Source of the DNA: Algihabitans sp965233705
GTDB taxonomy: Bacteria > Pseudomonadota > Alphaproteobacteria > Kiloniellales > DSM-21159
DNA length: 64,000 nucleotides
Direction: 5' to 3'
NCBI GenBank assembly: GCA_965233705.1
Contig: CBDDTF010000002.1
Span: 744,001-808,000 of the forward strand
Below, one piece after another: positions 39,083 through 50,883 of this stretch; the stretch's first letter is position 1; each line of letters begins with the position of its first letter. The position numbers and the translations under genes are program-made. The notes under the pieces are model-generated. The model searched no databases, had not been told where the DNA came from, and worked only from the letters and a program-made list of their open reading frames with translations.

Positions 39083-39421
39083 TCAATCGCCCGAGCCCGG
39101 AGTATCCGTGAAGTATTTCTCGTACTTGTTCGGCACGTCGCGATAGGCGTCGGCGTCGGCCGGGGCGTCCTTCTTGCGGGTGATGTTCGGCCAGGTCTCC
39201 GAGAAGTCCTTGTTCAAGGTCAGCCAGGCGTCGGCCTGGGGGTCGGTGTCCGGCAGGATCGCCTCGGGCGGGCACTCGGGCTCGCAGACGCCGCAGTCGA
39301 TGCATTCGTCGGGGTGGATGACCAGCATGTTCTCGCCCTCGTAGAAGCAGTCTACGGGGCAGACCTCGACACAGTCCGTGTACTTGCACTTGATGCAGTC
39401 TTCGGTGACGACATAGGTCAT
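39083..39421 (-). CDS. fdxA: Seven-iron ferredoxin FdxA
   Basis: Small electron carrier of 112 residues with one [3Fe-4S] and one [4Fe-4S] cluster. Cysteines fall at 9, 12, 17, 21, 25, 40, 43, 46 and 50, the spacing of Azotobacter-type FdI. The C-terminal 60 residues (WPNITRKKDAPADADAYRD) are the usual FdxA extension. AGGAGAG precedes the ATG. A weak promoter (TTGCAG, 17 bp, GATATG) is visible at 39457-39485 on the minus strand. Partner enzyme not known. Confidence 0.96.
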   Translation of the reverse strand: MTYVVTEDCIKCKYTDCVEVCPVDCFYEGENMLVIHPDECIDCGVCEPECPPEAILPDTDPQADAWLTLNKDFSETWPNITRKKDAPADADAYRDVPNKYEKYFTDTPGSGD

Positions 39422-39611
39422 CGCGCTTCTTCTCTCCTGATGGGCGGGGCGGCGTCCATATCTCGCCTGGCTCGTCCCGCTGCAACCCTTTCGTCGCTGA
39501 GAGTGATTCTGCGCCTGACCGGTTCCGCGGCGCGGGTCCGCCGGTCACGCAAGACCACTCGATTCCATAACCCTTCTATAACCCCAGAGCGGTCGGCAGA
39601 CCCGGGCCGGC

Positions 39612-40079
39612 CTAGGCGTCCAGACCCAGCTTCGCCAGCGCACGCTTGCGCGCCAGCCCGCTTTCCTGGTCGCTGACGTGGATCAGCGACGTCAGGCGGC
39701 GCAGCAGGTTGGCCTCGTAGTCGTGCAGTTCGCCGTCGGCGTAGACCACTTCCCAGAGCATTTCCAGCATCTCGACCCGCTCGTCGTGATTGAAGCGGTT
39801 CTTGACGGTGCGCACGAAGGAGAAGAGTTCGACGCTCTCGGCCACCTTCTGCTCGGCCAACTCGACCAACTCGCGGGCCTCCGCCGCGCCGATCTCGAAG
39901 CGCGCCGCCAGCAGCCGCTCGATGGTCGTCCGCTCGGCATCGTCGAAGCTGTCGTCCATGACGGCGGCTTCGACCAGCAGGGCGGCCGCCGCCAACCGCA
40001 ACTCGTCGCTGCTGTGACGGGCGCCCTCGGCCGGGGCGCCGTCGCGGTCGAGGAACAGGGTACGTAGACGGTCGAGCAT
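39612..40079 (-). CDS. TerB-family protein (COG4103)
   Basis: Acidic helical protein of 155 residues with the TerB fold: ALLVEAAVMDDSFDDAERTTIERLL and then DGELHDYEANLLRRLTSLIHV. Family members are linked to tellurite resistance or, more often, have no known function; conserved Asp/Glu residues suggest metal binding. There is no signal peptide. The rest of the ter cluster is absent, so tellurite resistance should not be assumed. It lies upstream of fdxA on the same strand with a 190-bp gap. Confidence 0.82.
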   Translation of the reverse strand: MLDRLRTLFLDRDGAPAEGARHSSDELRLAAAALLVEAAVMDDSFDDAERTTIERLLAARFEIGAAEARELVELAEQKVAESVELFSFVRTVKNRFNHDERVEMLEMLWEVVYADGELHDYEANLLRRLTSLIHVSDQESGLARKRALAKLGLDA

Positions 40080-40188
40080 GGTCGTTAGCTGCCTATCACT
40101 GCCTTTCGTTCAGGGGCAACCCTTGGCAGACTGCGGCTTTACGGCGAGTCGCGCTGGCGGCACCCCTGCGGGAGAGAGAGACTCAAGT

Positions 40189-40845
40189 GTGAGCGACGAG
40201 CGGGTCAGGCAAGACCGTCGGGCGCCGGACCGCGACGCGCGGCGCCATGCCCCGGCGACGCAGCGCAACCGCGCGCCGATCCTGGAGGTGCTGCGGCCGC
40301 TGGTCGCGCCGCTGCCCGACGGCGCGCTGCTGCTGGAGATCGCCAGCGGCAGCGGCGAGCACGCGGTCTTCTTCGCCGGCGCCCTGCCAGGGCTGATCTG
40401 GCAGCCCAGCGACCCGGACCCGGACGCGCGGGCCAGCATCGCCGCCCACCGGGCCGCCGCCGGCGCGGCCCTGCCCAACCTCCGGGCGCCGCTCGAGCTC
40501 GACGTCGCCCGGCGGCCCTGGCCGATCGCGGCGGCCGACGCGCTGCTCTGCGTCAACCTCCTGCACATCGCCCCCTGGCGCTGCTGCGAGGCGCTGATGG
40601 CCGGTGCCGCATCGGTGCTGCCTGCCGGCGGGCCGCTGCTGCTCTACGGCCCCTTCCGCCGCGACGGCCGGCACACGGCGGCGAGCAACGCCGCCTTCGA
40701 CGAGTCGCTGCGCGCGCGCAACCCGGCCTGGGGCATCCGCGACCTGGAGGCGGTCGGGGAGACCGCCGCCGCCGAGGGGCTGGCGCTGGAGCAGGTGCAC
40801 GCCCTGCCGGCCAACAACCTGGCGGTCGTCCTGCGCCGCGGCTGA
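40189..40845 (+). CDS. DUF938 SAM-dependent methyltransferase-like protein
   Basis: Protein of 218 residues of the DUF938 family. APATQRNRAPILEVL at the start and LLEIASGSGEHAVFFA (SAM motif I) followed by WQPSDPDPDA are the family signatures; later WPIAAADALLCVNLLHIAPW is motif IV. Substrate unknown. The GTG start at 40189 was chosen for a GGAGAGAG about 8 bp upstream; the frame is open for another 37 codons but overlaps the TerB promoter region. It is divergent from the TerB gene. Confidence 0.85.
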   Translation: MSDERVRQDRRAPDRDARRHAPATQRNRAPILEVLRPLVAPLPDGALLLEIASGSGEHAVFFAGALPGLIWQPSDPDPDARASIAAHRAAAGAALPNLRAPLELDVARRPWPIAAADALLCVNLLHIAPWRCCEALMAGAASVLPAGGPLLLYGPFRRDGRHTAASNAAFDESLRARNPAWGIRDLEAVGETAAAEGLALEQVHALPANNLAVVLRRG

Positions 40846-40936
40846 GCCTCGGGCGAAGCGGCCGCGGGCCGACCCGAAAGGCCCCCTGGCGGTGGCAGGC
40901 GGGACGCGGGAGGTGGGGGCGAAACCGCCGCGGCGA

Positions 40937-40951
40937 TTAACCGCACATTAA
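40937..40951 (+). promoter_or_regulatory. CtrA-type box upstream of TAXI-kinase operon
   Basis: TTAA at 40937-40940, seven bases, TTAAC from 40948: a perfect match to the full CtrA site of alphaproteobacteria. It is 165 bp upstream of the TAXI gene in a gap that holds no other gene. TTAA is rare in this GC-rich sequence. Confidence 0.6.
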
Positions 40952-41117
40952 CGGTGGTGCCCGCTTTGTCGGTCTGCGACGTGGGCGCGAATTCGCCTTC
41001 CGGCGCGGCGCGGCGGCGCCTCGGGCGCTCTGGGGCGCCGCGCCCTGCCTTTTGCTTGGCAGCGAAGAGCGCTCCCGTCAGACTGCGGGGAGCGGTGGTG
41101 TGGATGCGGCGAGCGGC

Positions 41118-42151
41118 ATGAAGCGACAACTGCGGCGGGGCCTGGTGATCGGCGTGGCCATCGCACTGGCGCTGGTGCTGAAGGTGGCCGCCGCGACGCT
41201 GCCGGTTTCCGTCCAGGGCTCGGCGGAGCAGGAGGTTCGCCTGTTCCGCATCGGGACCGGCGGCACCGGCGGGACCTACTATCCGATCGGCAGCACGATC
41301 GCCCGTGCCCTGACCGAGCGGCTGGGACTCGACTGCCCGGAGACCTGCCCGCCGGCGCGTCTGCTGGCCGTCGCCCAGGCCTCCAACGGCTCGGTCGCCA
41401 ATGCCGTCGAGTTGGCGGCCGGCCGGCTCGAGGCGGCGCTGGTGCAGGCCGACATCGCGCACTGGGCCTACACCGCCGGCGGCGTCTTCTCCGGCCGCGT
41501 GCCCCTGAGCGATCTGCGCGCCATCGCCCGACTTTATCCGGAAAGCCTGCACATCGTCGCCCGGGCGGATTCCGGCATCCGCAGCCTGGCGGACCTGCGC
41601 GACAAGCGGGTGTCGCTCGACGAGCAGGGCTCGGGCACCCTGGTCGCGGCGCGTCTGGTGCTCGAGGCCCACGGCTTGAGCGAGACCGAGATGGCGCCGG
41701 TCTACCTCAAGCCCGGCCTGGCCATCGAGCGGCTGCGCGATGGCAAGCTGGACGCCTTCTTCGCGCTGGCCGGCGCGCCGGTGGCGGCGATCGCCGAGCT
41801 GGCCGAGGAGGTGCCGATCTCCCTGATTCCGCTGGAGCCGGCGGCGCGCGCCCGGATCGCCCGCGAGGTCTCCTTTTTCGGGCCGACCATGCTGGCGCCC
41901 GGCGTCTACCGCGGCACCGCCGCGACGCCCAGCCTGGAGGTCGGGGCCCTGCTGCTGACTCGGGCCGATCTGGACGCGGAGCTGATCTACCGGGTGACCT
42001 CGGCGTTCTGGCATGAGCGCACCGGCCGCAGGCTCGTCGCCGGCCATGCGCGCGGGGCGCAGATCCGGCGCGAGACGGCGCTGCACGGCCTGCCGCTGCC
42101 GCTGCACCCCGGGGCGGCCCGGTTCTACCGCGAGGTCGGGCTGCTCGAGCC

Positions 42152-42155
<4 letters not shown>
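41118..42155 (+). CDS. TAXI-family periplasmic solute-binding protein
   Basis: Receptor of the TRAP-associated extracytoplasmic immunogenic type, 345 residues. A signal peptide or anchor occupies about 8-26 (LVIGVAIALALVLKVAAA). The family hallmark GTGGTGGTYYPIG is at 46-58, followed by SNGSVANA. No TRAP membrane subunits are encoded nearby. Its stop overlaps the start of a histidine kinase gene (ATGA), so receptor and kinase are made together. This suggests the protein senses a small acid, such as glutamate or a dicarboxylate, for the kinase rather than for transport (inference). Confidence 0.9.
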
Positions 42156-43975
<1,820 letters not shown>

Positions 43976-43996
43976 GCCGCGGCCCCCGCCCCCGCT

Positions 43997-44434
43997 TCAG
44001 TTTCGACCTTTCATGCGCAGCAGTTGGCGCCGGTCGCGCTTGCTCGGCCGGCCTGCCGCGGCGTCGCTCGGGCTGCCGCCGCGCGGCCGCTGCAGGGTCG
44101 CCGGCAGGGCCGGCTGCGCATCCGGCGGCGCCAGGTCCTCGTAGAGCGCCTGGGCCTCGGGGGCCGGACCGCGGCGGGTGGCCAGCGCCAGCACCTTGAT
44201 CACGCGGACATGGTCGCCCTGCGGGAAGGTCAGCACGTCGCCGACGCGCAGCTTGGCGTGGGCCTTGTCGACCGCCGTGCCGGACAGGCGCAGCTTGCCG
44301 GACTCGCAGAGCCGGGCCGCCAGCGCGCGGGATTTGAAGAAGCGGGCGAAGAACAGCCACTTGTCGAGGCGCAGGGTCTCGACCCCGCCGCCGTCGGCCC
44401 GGATCGGGCTGCCCTTGCCCGCCGTGCCGCCCAT
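43997..44434 (-). CDS. S4-domain RNA-binding protein (Hsp15-like)
   Basis: Small basic protein of 145 residues. The S4 fold (about 20-80) starts ETLRLDKWLFFARFFKSR, the signature of heat shock protein 15, which rescues 50S subunits carrying peptidyl-tRNA after heat stress. The C-terminal part is Arg/Pro-rich and probably unstructured. It starts at TGATG, overlapping the helicase stop by one base, so the two are co-translated. The 3' end lies 21 bp from the convergent kinase gene. Confidence 0.88.
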   Translation of the reverse strand: MGGTAGKGSPIRADGGGVETLRLDKWLFFARFFKSRALAARLCESGKLRLSGTAVDKAHAKLRVGDVLTFPQGDHVRVIKVLALATRRGPAPEAQALYEDLAPPDAQPALPATLQRPRGGSPSDAAAGRPSKRDRRQLLRMKGRN

Positions 44435-47028
44435 CAGCGCCCCGACTTGCCGGTCTTGAGCACGGCCAGGGCCGCGAAGGGCGAGTCCTCCGGCCGGCGC
44501 CGCGCGTCGCGCCGGGGCGCGCGGCCGGACGCGCCGGCGGCCGGTCCCGTCTGGCCGGCGCGGCCAGGGCCGGGCTTGCGCGGCTTGGTCGAGCGCTTGC
44601 CGCCGCGCGGCGGCCGGGCGTGGAAGCTGCGCCCCTGCTCGGAATCCACCGTCCAGTAGCCCAGTGCCGGCAGCACGACCGCGAGGTGCTCGGCGTTGCC
44701 GCCGACCAGCTTGGTCAGCTCGGCGTCGGGGCCGAAGGGGCCCTTGCGCGCGCGGGTGAGCACGGCGTAGGCCAGCCGCTCCAGCGCGTCGCTGCGCAGC
44801 GCGACCCGCCCGGCGACGTTCTCGAACAGGCGGTAGCCCAGCGCCTGCAGGTCGGCCTCGTCGAGCGCCGCCGGCGGCCGGTAGGCCAGGGGCGCCCGGC
44901 CGCCGGCGCCCGGGTCGGGCAGCGCCGCGGCCGTGGCGGCCGGATCGCGGTGCAGGCCGCGCAGCAGCGCGCAGGCCGCGCGCGCCTGCGGCTTGGCCAG
45001 GGCCGGCAGGAAGATCGACTGGGCGCCCAGCCGCACGCCCAGGCCGCTCAGCGTCCTGCGCTCGGCCTTGGTCAGCGCCTGGAGCTGCGCGGCCACCCGG
45101 GCGCGCGGCAAGCAGCCCAGGTCCTCGGCGAGCTGGAAGGCCAGGCCGCGCGCGGCGCCGCTCAGCGCCGCCGCCTCCAGCGCGAAGAGCGGCTTCAGGC
45201 GGTTGCGCAGGTGCCGGCCCAGCCAGGCCGTGAGCCGCCGGCGCAGCCGCTCGCGCGCCGGCCCGTCGAGAAACTCGCTGCGGGTCACCTCGACCTGGGG
45301 CGTCAGCACAGACTCGCCGGCGACCAGCCGGGCCAGCGGCGTCTCGCGCCACAGCAGCCGGCCGTCGGGGGCGAGGCGGAAGCTGCCGTCGTCGTCGGCC
45401 TCGATGCGCCGGATGCGCAGCGGGATCTCCTCGCTGAGCGCGCGCCGCGCGGCGGCCAGCAGGGCGGGGGCGTCCTGCTTGTCGGCGGCGGCGTCGAGGC
45501 GGAAGCGGAAGCCCTCGAGCTGGCCGACATGCTCGCCCTCGACCACCACCTCGCCGTTCGCCCTGACCGCGCCCAGCAGCTTCTCGCCGCTGCCCAGGCG
45601 CTTGACCAGGGTGGCGGTGCGCTTGTCGACGAAGCGCTGGGTCAGGCGCTCGTGCAGCGCGTCGGACAGCTTGTCCTCGATGCCGCGGGCGCGCTCCTGC
45701 CAGTGGGCGGCGTCGGCCAGCCAGTCGGCGCGGTGGGCGACGAAGGTCCAGGTGCGCACGTGGGCGATGCGCGCCACCAGGGCGTCGATGTCGCCGTCGT
45801 CGCGGTCCAGCTTGGCGATCTGCGCGGCGACGAAGTCCTCCGGCAGGCGCCGGTCGCCGGCCAGCAGGTGGCGGTAGATCTGGCCCAGCAGGCGGACGTG
45901 GGAATCGGCCAGCGTCTTGCGGAAGTCGGGGATCTGGCAGACCTCCCAGAGCAGGCGCACCCGCTCCGGCGTGTCGGCCAGCTCGGCGGCGGCGCCCTCG
46001 CGCGACAGCGCGGCCAGCACCTGCTGGTCCTCCGCCTCGCGCACGCGCAGCAGCGCCGGGTGCGTGGGGCGGCGGTCAAGCGACTTGAGCAGCGCCTTGG
46101 GGCTGGCGAAGTCCAGCTCGGTGTTGCGCCAGACCAGCGCCGGGATGGGGTCGAAGCTGTGCGCCTCGACCGCTTCGACCAGCTCGGCCTCCATGCCGCC
46201 CAGCTCGGTCGTGGTGCCGAAGGTGCCGTCGCTCATGTGGCGGCCGGCGCGCCCGGCGATCTGCGCCACCTCCTGCGGCGCCAGCGGGCGCATCTGGCGC
46301 CCGTCGAACTTGCGCAGCCGCGCGAAGCAGACGTGGTCGAGGCCGAGGTTGAGGCCCATGCCGATGGCGTCGGTGGCGACCAGGTAGTCGACCTCGCCGG
46401 CCTCGAACAGGTCGACCTGGGCGTTGCGCGTGCGCGGCGAGAGCGCGCCCAGGACCACGGCGGTGCCGCCGCGCTGGCGGCGCAGCAGCTCGGCCGTGGC
46501 GTAGACCTCGGCCGCCGAGAAGGCGACCACGGCCGAGCGCGGCGGCAGGCGGGTGGTCTTCTTCGGCCCGGCGTAGCTCAGGGTCGACAGGCGCGGGCGC
46601 GAGACGATCTCCGCGTCGGGCACGAGCTGGCGGATCAGCGGGCGGATCGTCTCGGCGCCCAGGAACATCGTCTCCTCTTGGCCGCGCGCGTGCAGCAGGC
46701 GGTCGGTGAAGACGTGGCCGCGCTCGGCATCGGCGGCGAGCTGGATCTCGTCGACCGCTAGGAACTCGACCTCGCGGCCCAGCGGCATCGACTCCACGGT
46801 GCACAGGAAGTAGCGCGCGCGCGGCGGCAGGATCTTCTCCTCGCCGGTGATCAGCGCCACCTGGCCGGCGCCCTTCAGCCGCACCACCCGGTCGTAGTTC
46901 TCGCGCGCCAGCAGGCGCAGCGGAAAGCCCATGATGCCGCTGGCATGACCCAGCATCCGCTCGATGGCCAGGTGGGTCTTGCCGGTGTTGGTCGGGCCGA
47001 GGACGGCCGTGATGCGACGTTCGCGCAT
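44434..47028 (-). CDS. SUV3-like RNA helicase
   Basis: DExH helicase of 864 residues, the bacterial counterpart of the mitochondrial degradosome helicase SUPV3L1. Walker A GPTNTGKT is at 11-18, DEIQ at 93-96, and motif VI QIAGRAGRH near 255. The C-terminal half has the SUV3 domains and a charged Arg/Lys/Pro tail of about 60 residues. ATG 47028 places the P-loop at the usual distance; a TTG 13 codons upstream is less likely. It probably acts in RNA turnover together with PNPase (family knowledge). The S4 gene follows in the same operon. Confidence 0.9.
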   Translation of the reverse strand: MRERRITAVLGPTNTGKTHLAIERMLGHASGIMGFPLRLLARENYDRVVRLKGAGQVALITGEEKILPPRARYFLCTVESMPLGREVEFLAVDEIQLAADAERGHVFTDRLLHARGQEETMFLGAETIRPLIRQLVPDAEIVSRPRLSTLSYAGPKKTTRLPPRSAVVAFSAAEVYATAELLRRQRGGTAVVLGALSPRTRNAQVDLFEAGEVDYLVATDAIGMGLNLGLDHVCFARLRKFDGRQMRPLAPQEVAQIAGRAGRHMSDGTFGTTTELGGMEAELVEAVEAHSFDPIPALVWRNTELDFASPKALLKSLDRRPTHPALLRVREAEDQQVLAALSREGAAAELADTPERVRLLWEVCQIPDFRKTLADSHVRLLGQIYRHLLAGDRRLPEDFVAAQIAKLDRDDGDIDALVARIAHVRTWTFVAHRADWLADAAHWQERARGIEDKLSDALHERLTQRFVDKRTATLVKRLGSGEKLLGAVRANGEVVVEGEHVGQLEGFRFRLDAAADKQDAPALLAAARRALSEEIPLRIRRIEADDDGSFRLAPDGRLLWRETPLARLVAGESVLTPQVEVTRSEFLDGPARERLRRRLTAWLGRHLRNRLKPLFALEAAALSGAARGLAFQLAEDLGCLPRARVAAQLQALTKAERRTLSGLGVRLGAQSIFLPALAKPQARAACALLRGLHRDPAATAAALPDPGAGGRAPLAYRPPAALDEADLQALGYRLFENVAGRVALRSDALERLAYAVLTRARKGPFGPDAELTKLVGGNAEHLAVVLPALGYWTVDSEQGRSFHARPPRGGKRSTKPRKPGPGRAGQTGPAAGASGRAPRRDARRRPEDSPFAALAVLKTGKSGR

Positions 47029-47131
47029 AGTGCCCTGGAAGATCGCGCCCGCAGGCGGGTGGTGCAAGGGCCGGGCGCGTTTTTGCCCGGCGGGGGCTGC
47101 CGGCGGGCCGGGCCGCGCCCGCCCTGGCGAC

Positions 47132-47866
47132 TCAGCTCTCCTCGACCAGCGGGACGAAGGCGACCGGCAGGACCTTGCGGCTGGAGACCACGCCGTGGGC
47201 GTCCTTCTCGACCAGGTGCAGCCACTGCGCCGGGGTGCCGAACAGGCCCAGCGCGCCGCCCTCGGCGACCGGGCAGACCAGCCGGCCGCCCGGGGCGAGC
47301 TGCTCGATCAGCGCCGGCGGCACCCGCGCGGCGGCGGCGGCGGTGACCAGGATGCCGTCGAAGGGCGCGGCCTCGGGCCAGCCGCGCGTTCCGTCGCCGA
47401 GGCGCAGGTGGATGCCGGCGTAGCCCAGCTCGCGCAGGCGGGCGCGGGCCTGGTCGAACAGCTCGGGCAGGGCCTCGACCGACCAGACCTCGGCCCCCAG
47501 CTCGGCCAGCACCGCGGCCTGGTAGCCGCAGCCGGTGCCGACCTCCAGCACGCGCCGGCCGGGCGCCGCGCCGCAGAGGTCGCTCATCAGGGCGACGATG
47601 AAGGGCTGGCTGATGGTCTGACCGCCGCCGATCGGCAGCGGCCGGTTCTCGTAGGCCTCGCCGGCCAGCGCGGGCGTCACGAAGGCCTCGCGCGGCACCC
47701 GGCCCAACGCCGCCAGCACCACCTCGCGCAGTCCGCCGCGGCCGGTCCAGGACTCGGTCTCCGCCGCCTCGGCGGCGATCTCCTCCAGCAGGCGGGCGCG
47801 GGCGGCGGCGCGGCGGTCGGCGCCGCGCGTCTGCGGGGCCTGTGACGGGTCGTCGTTGCGCTGCAT
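47132..47866 (-). CDS. pcm: Protein-L-isoaspartate O-methyltransferase
   Basis: Repairs isoaspartyl residues in aged proteins by SAM-dependent methylation; 244 residues. SAM motif I is VLEVGTGCGYQAAVLAEL, preceded by the substrate region YENRPLPIGGGQTISQPFIVA, the Pcm hallmark. The N-terminal 45 residues are an Arg/Ala/Glu-rich extension. AGGAGG lies 5 bp before the ATG. It is upstream of the helicase on the same strand (103-bp gap with a CCGGGC/GCCCGG hairpin) and divergent from htpG. Confidence 0.95.
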   Translation of the reverse strand: MQRNDDPSQAPQTRGADRRAAARARLLEEIAAEAAETESWTGRGGLREVVLAALGRVPREAFVTPALAGEAYENRPLPIGGGQTISQPFIVALMSDLCGAAPGRRVLEVGTGCGYQAAVLAELGAEVWSVEALPELFDQARARLRELGYAGIHLRLGDGTRGWPEAAPFDGILVTAAAAARVPPALIEQLAPGGRLVCPVAEGGALGLFGTPAQWLHLVEKDAHGVVSSRKVLPVAFVPLVEES

Positions 47867-48131
47867 TCTCGCCTCCTGCCGCTGCGGTCGTCCCCGGCGG
47901 CCTTGCAGGCCGCGTGCCGGCCGCTCATATGAACGCGCGGCCCGCTGGCCGCCCCGCGCCGCCCGCGCGGATTGCGGGGCGCCGAGGGCAGGCCCGGCCT
48001 GCGCGGCCTCCCGCCCCGGGACCGGGGCGTCTCCGGGCGGTCACCGCCCAGGGTCGCCGCGCCGGGCCGCCCGGGACAAGCGGGAAAGACAGAAATCGTC
48101 CTGGCGCCGGCCAGAAGGAGCGAGCGAGTCC

Positions 48132-50237
48132 ATGCCCGAAACCACCGCGTCCGAAACCACCGCGTCCGAAGCCACCTCCAAGACCGCCCCCGATTCCGCG
48201 CCGGAGTCCGCGGCCGCGAGCGACACCCGGCCGTTCCAGGCCGAGGTCAGCCGCCTGCTCGACATCGTCGCCAACGCGCTCTACTCCAACCGCGACGTCT
48301 TCCTGCGCGAGCTGATCTCCAACGGCGCCGACGCCTGCGACCGGCTGCGCTATCTGGCGCTGACCGAGCCGGAGCTGCTGGGCGGCGACGCCGACATGCA
48401 GATCGTGCTGCGCCCCGACGCCGCCTCCCGGCGCCTGGAGATCGTCGACACCGGCGTCGGCATGAACCGCGACGAGCTGGTCGAGAACCTCGGCACCATC
48501 GCCCACTCCGGCTCGGCCAAGTTCCTCAGCCAGCTCGGCGACAAGACGGCCGAGGTCGACCTGATCGGCCAGTTCGGCGTCGGCTTCTACTCGGCCTTCA
48601 TGGTGGCCGAGCGGGTCGAGGTCTTCACCCGCCGCGCCGGCGAGCAGCACGGCTGGCGCTGGGAGAGCGACGGGCGCAGCGGCTACACGGTGGAGGAGAG
48701 CGCGGCCGCCCCGGCGCGCGGCACCCGCATCGTGCTGCACCTGAAGGAGGACGCGGCCGACTACGCCGATCCCCACCGCCTGCGCCACATCGTCAAGACC
48801 TACAGCGACCACATCTCCGTGCCGGTGAAGCTGGTCGAGGGGACGGCCGACGGGACGGCGGCCGACAAGACGGAGTCCGGCGAGGAGACGTCCGCCGGCG
48901 AGACCCTGAACGCGGCCGGCGCGCTCTGGACCCGCCCGAAGAGCGAGATCAGCGAAGAGCAGTACCGCCAATTCTACCACGACACCGCCCACGCCTTCGA
49001 TGCGCCCTGGCACACCCTGCATTTCAAGGCCGAGGGGGTGATCGAGTACACCGGGCTGCTGTTCATCCCCTCGACGCGTCCGCTCGACCTCTTCGACCCG
49101 TCGCGGCGCGGCGGCCTGAAGCTCTACGTCAAGCGGGTGTTCATCACCGACGACTGCTCGGAGGTGGTGCCGGGCTGGCTGCGCTTCCTGCGCGGCGTGA
49201 TCGACTCCGAGGATCTGCCGCTCAACGTCAGCCGCGAGCTGCTGCAGAACAACCCGGTGCTCTCGAAGATCCGCCAGGGGCTGACCAAGCGCGTGCTCTC
49301 CGAGCTGGAGAAGAAGGCGGACAAGGAGCCCGAGGCCTACGCCGCCTTCTGGGACAACTTCGGCCCGGTGCTCAAGGAGGGGCTCTACGAGGACAGCGGC
49401 CACGACGAGACGCTGCTCAAGCTGGCCCGCTTCCGCTCGACCCACCCGGAGGTCGGCGCCGAGGGCTGGACCAGCCTGGCCGACTACGTCGCCCGCATGA
49501 AGGAGGGCCAGGAGGCGATCTACACCCTGACCGGCGACGACCTGGAGCAGCTCGCCCGCAGCCCGCAGCTCGAGGGCTTCAAGGCCAAGGGCGTCGAGGT
49601 GCTGCTGCTGACCGACCCGATCGACGAGTTCTGGACCGTGCGGGTCGGCAGCTACGAGGGCCGGCCCTTCCGCTCGGTCACCCGTGCCGGCGCCGAGCTC
49701 GACAAGCTGGCCGGCGCCGAGGAGGCGGCCGAGACGGAGCAGGCGCCGGCCGCCGAGCTCGACGCGCTGCTGGCCGCGCTGCGCCTGGCGCTGCAGGACA
49801 AGGTCAAGGACGTGCGCGCCTCCAAGCGGCTGACCGACAGCCCGGTCTGCCTGGTCGCCGACGAGGGCGACATCGACCTGCACCTGGCGCGGCTGCTCAA
49901 GCAGCACCAGCGCCTGGAGGAGACGCCGAGCCGCATTCTGGAGCTCAACCCGAAGCACCCGCTGGTCGCCGCCCTGGCCGCCCAGGCCCAGGCCCAGGCC
50001 CAGGCCCAAGCTCAGGCTGGCGCGGCAGAGACCGACGCGGCAGAGACCGACGCGGCAGAGGCCGACGCGGCAGAGGCCGACGCGGCGAAGGCCGACGTGG
50101 CGGGCAGTGGCGAGACCGTCGCGGAGGTGGGGCTGCTGCTGCTCGACCAGGCGCGCATTCTGGAGGGTGAGCCGCCGCTCGACCCGGCCGCCTTCTCGCG
50201 CCGCCTGGCCGACCTGGTGGCCAAGGGGCTGGCCTGA
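48132..50237 (+). CDS. htpG: Chaperone HtpG (Hsp90) with repeat-bearing termini
   Basis: ATP-dependent chaperone of 701 residues against about 630 usual. The GHKL ATPase domain has ELISNGADACDRLRY, DTGVGMNRDEL, GTIAHSGS and GQFGVGFYSAF; middle and dimerisation domains follow. Three additions stand out: an N-terminal tail with ETTAS-ETTAS-EATSK; an acidic insertion near 275-292 (KTESGEETSAGETL); and, within the C-terminal dimerisation domain (about 615-660), a run of Ala-Gln followed by five pentapeptides of type AAETD, before the final helices VGLLLLDQARILEGE. The core is intact, so the protein should be active. Confidence 0.96.
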   Translation: MPETTASETTASEATSKTAPDSAPESAAASDTRPFQAEVSRLLDIVANALYSNRDVFLRELISNGADACDRLRYLALTEPELLGGDADMQIVLRPDAASRRLEIVDTGVGMNRDELVENLGTIAHSGSAKFLSQLGDKTAEVDLIGQFGVGFYSAFMVAERVEVFTRRAGEQHGWRWESDGRSGYTVEESAAAPARGTRIVLHLKEDAADYADPHRLRHIVKTYSDHISVPVKLVEGTADGTAADKTESGEETSAGETLNAAGALWTRPKSEISEEQYRQFYHDTAHAFDAPWHTLHFKAEGVIEYTGLLFIPSTRPLDLFDPSRRGGLKLYVKRVFITDDCSEVVPGWLRFLRGVIDSEDLPLNVSRELLQNNPVLSKIRQGLTKRVLSELEKKADKEPEAYAAFWDNFGPVLKEGLYEDSGHDETLLKLARFRSTHPEVGAEGWTSLADYVARMKEGQEAIYTLTGDDLEQLARSPQLEGFKAKGVEVLLLTDPIDEFWTVRVGSYEGRPFRSVTRAGAELDKLAGAEEAAETEQAPAAELDALLAALRLALQDKVKDVRASKRLTDSPVCLVADEGDIDLHLARLLKQHQRLEETPSRILELNPKHPLVAALAAQAQAQAQAQAQAGAAETDAAETDAAEADAAEADAAKADVAGSGETVAEVGLLLLDQARILEGEPPLDPAAFSRRLADLVAKGLA
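48138..48182 (+). repeat. 15-bp tandem repeat at the htpG N-terminus
   Basis: GAAACCACCGCGTCC twice, exactly, then a diverged third unit. It encodes ETTAS-ETTAS-EATSK. Confidence 0.85.
50022..50096 (+). repeat. 15-bp tandem repeat in the htpG C-terminal domain, five copies
   Basis: Five units based on GCGGCAGAGACCGAC, in frame, encode AAETD, AAETD, AAEAD, AAEAD, AAKAD. A CAGGCC hexamer run (about 49985-50012, Ala-Gln) precedes it. Confidence 0.92.
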
Positions 50238-50277
50238 GCGGCGGCCGCCGCCGGCCGCAGGGCCGGCGCGCGGCACA

Positions 50278-50874
<597 letters not shown>

Positions 50875-50883
50875 CGTCCCTCA

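Noticed and set aside
39612..40079. Tellurite-resistance determinant
   Set aside because: Only a lone TerB-fold protein is present, without terC, terD or related genes, and most such proteins have no shown link to tellurite.
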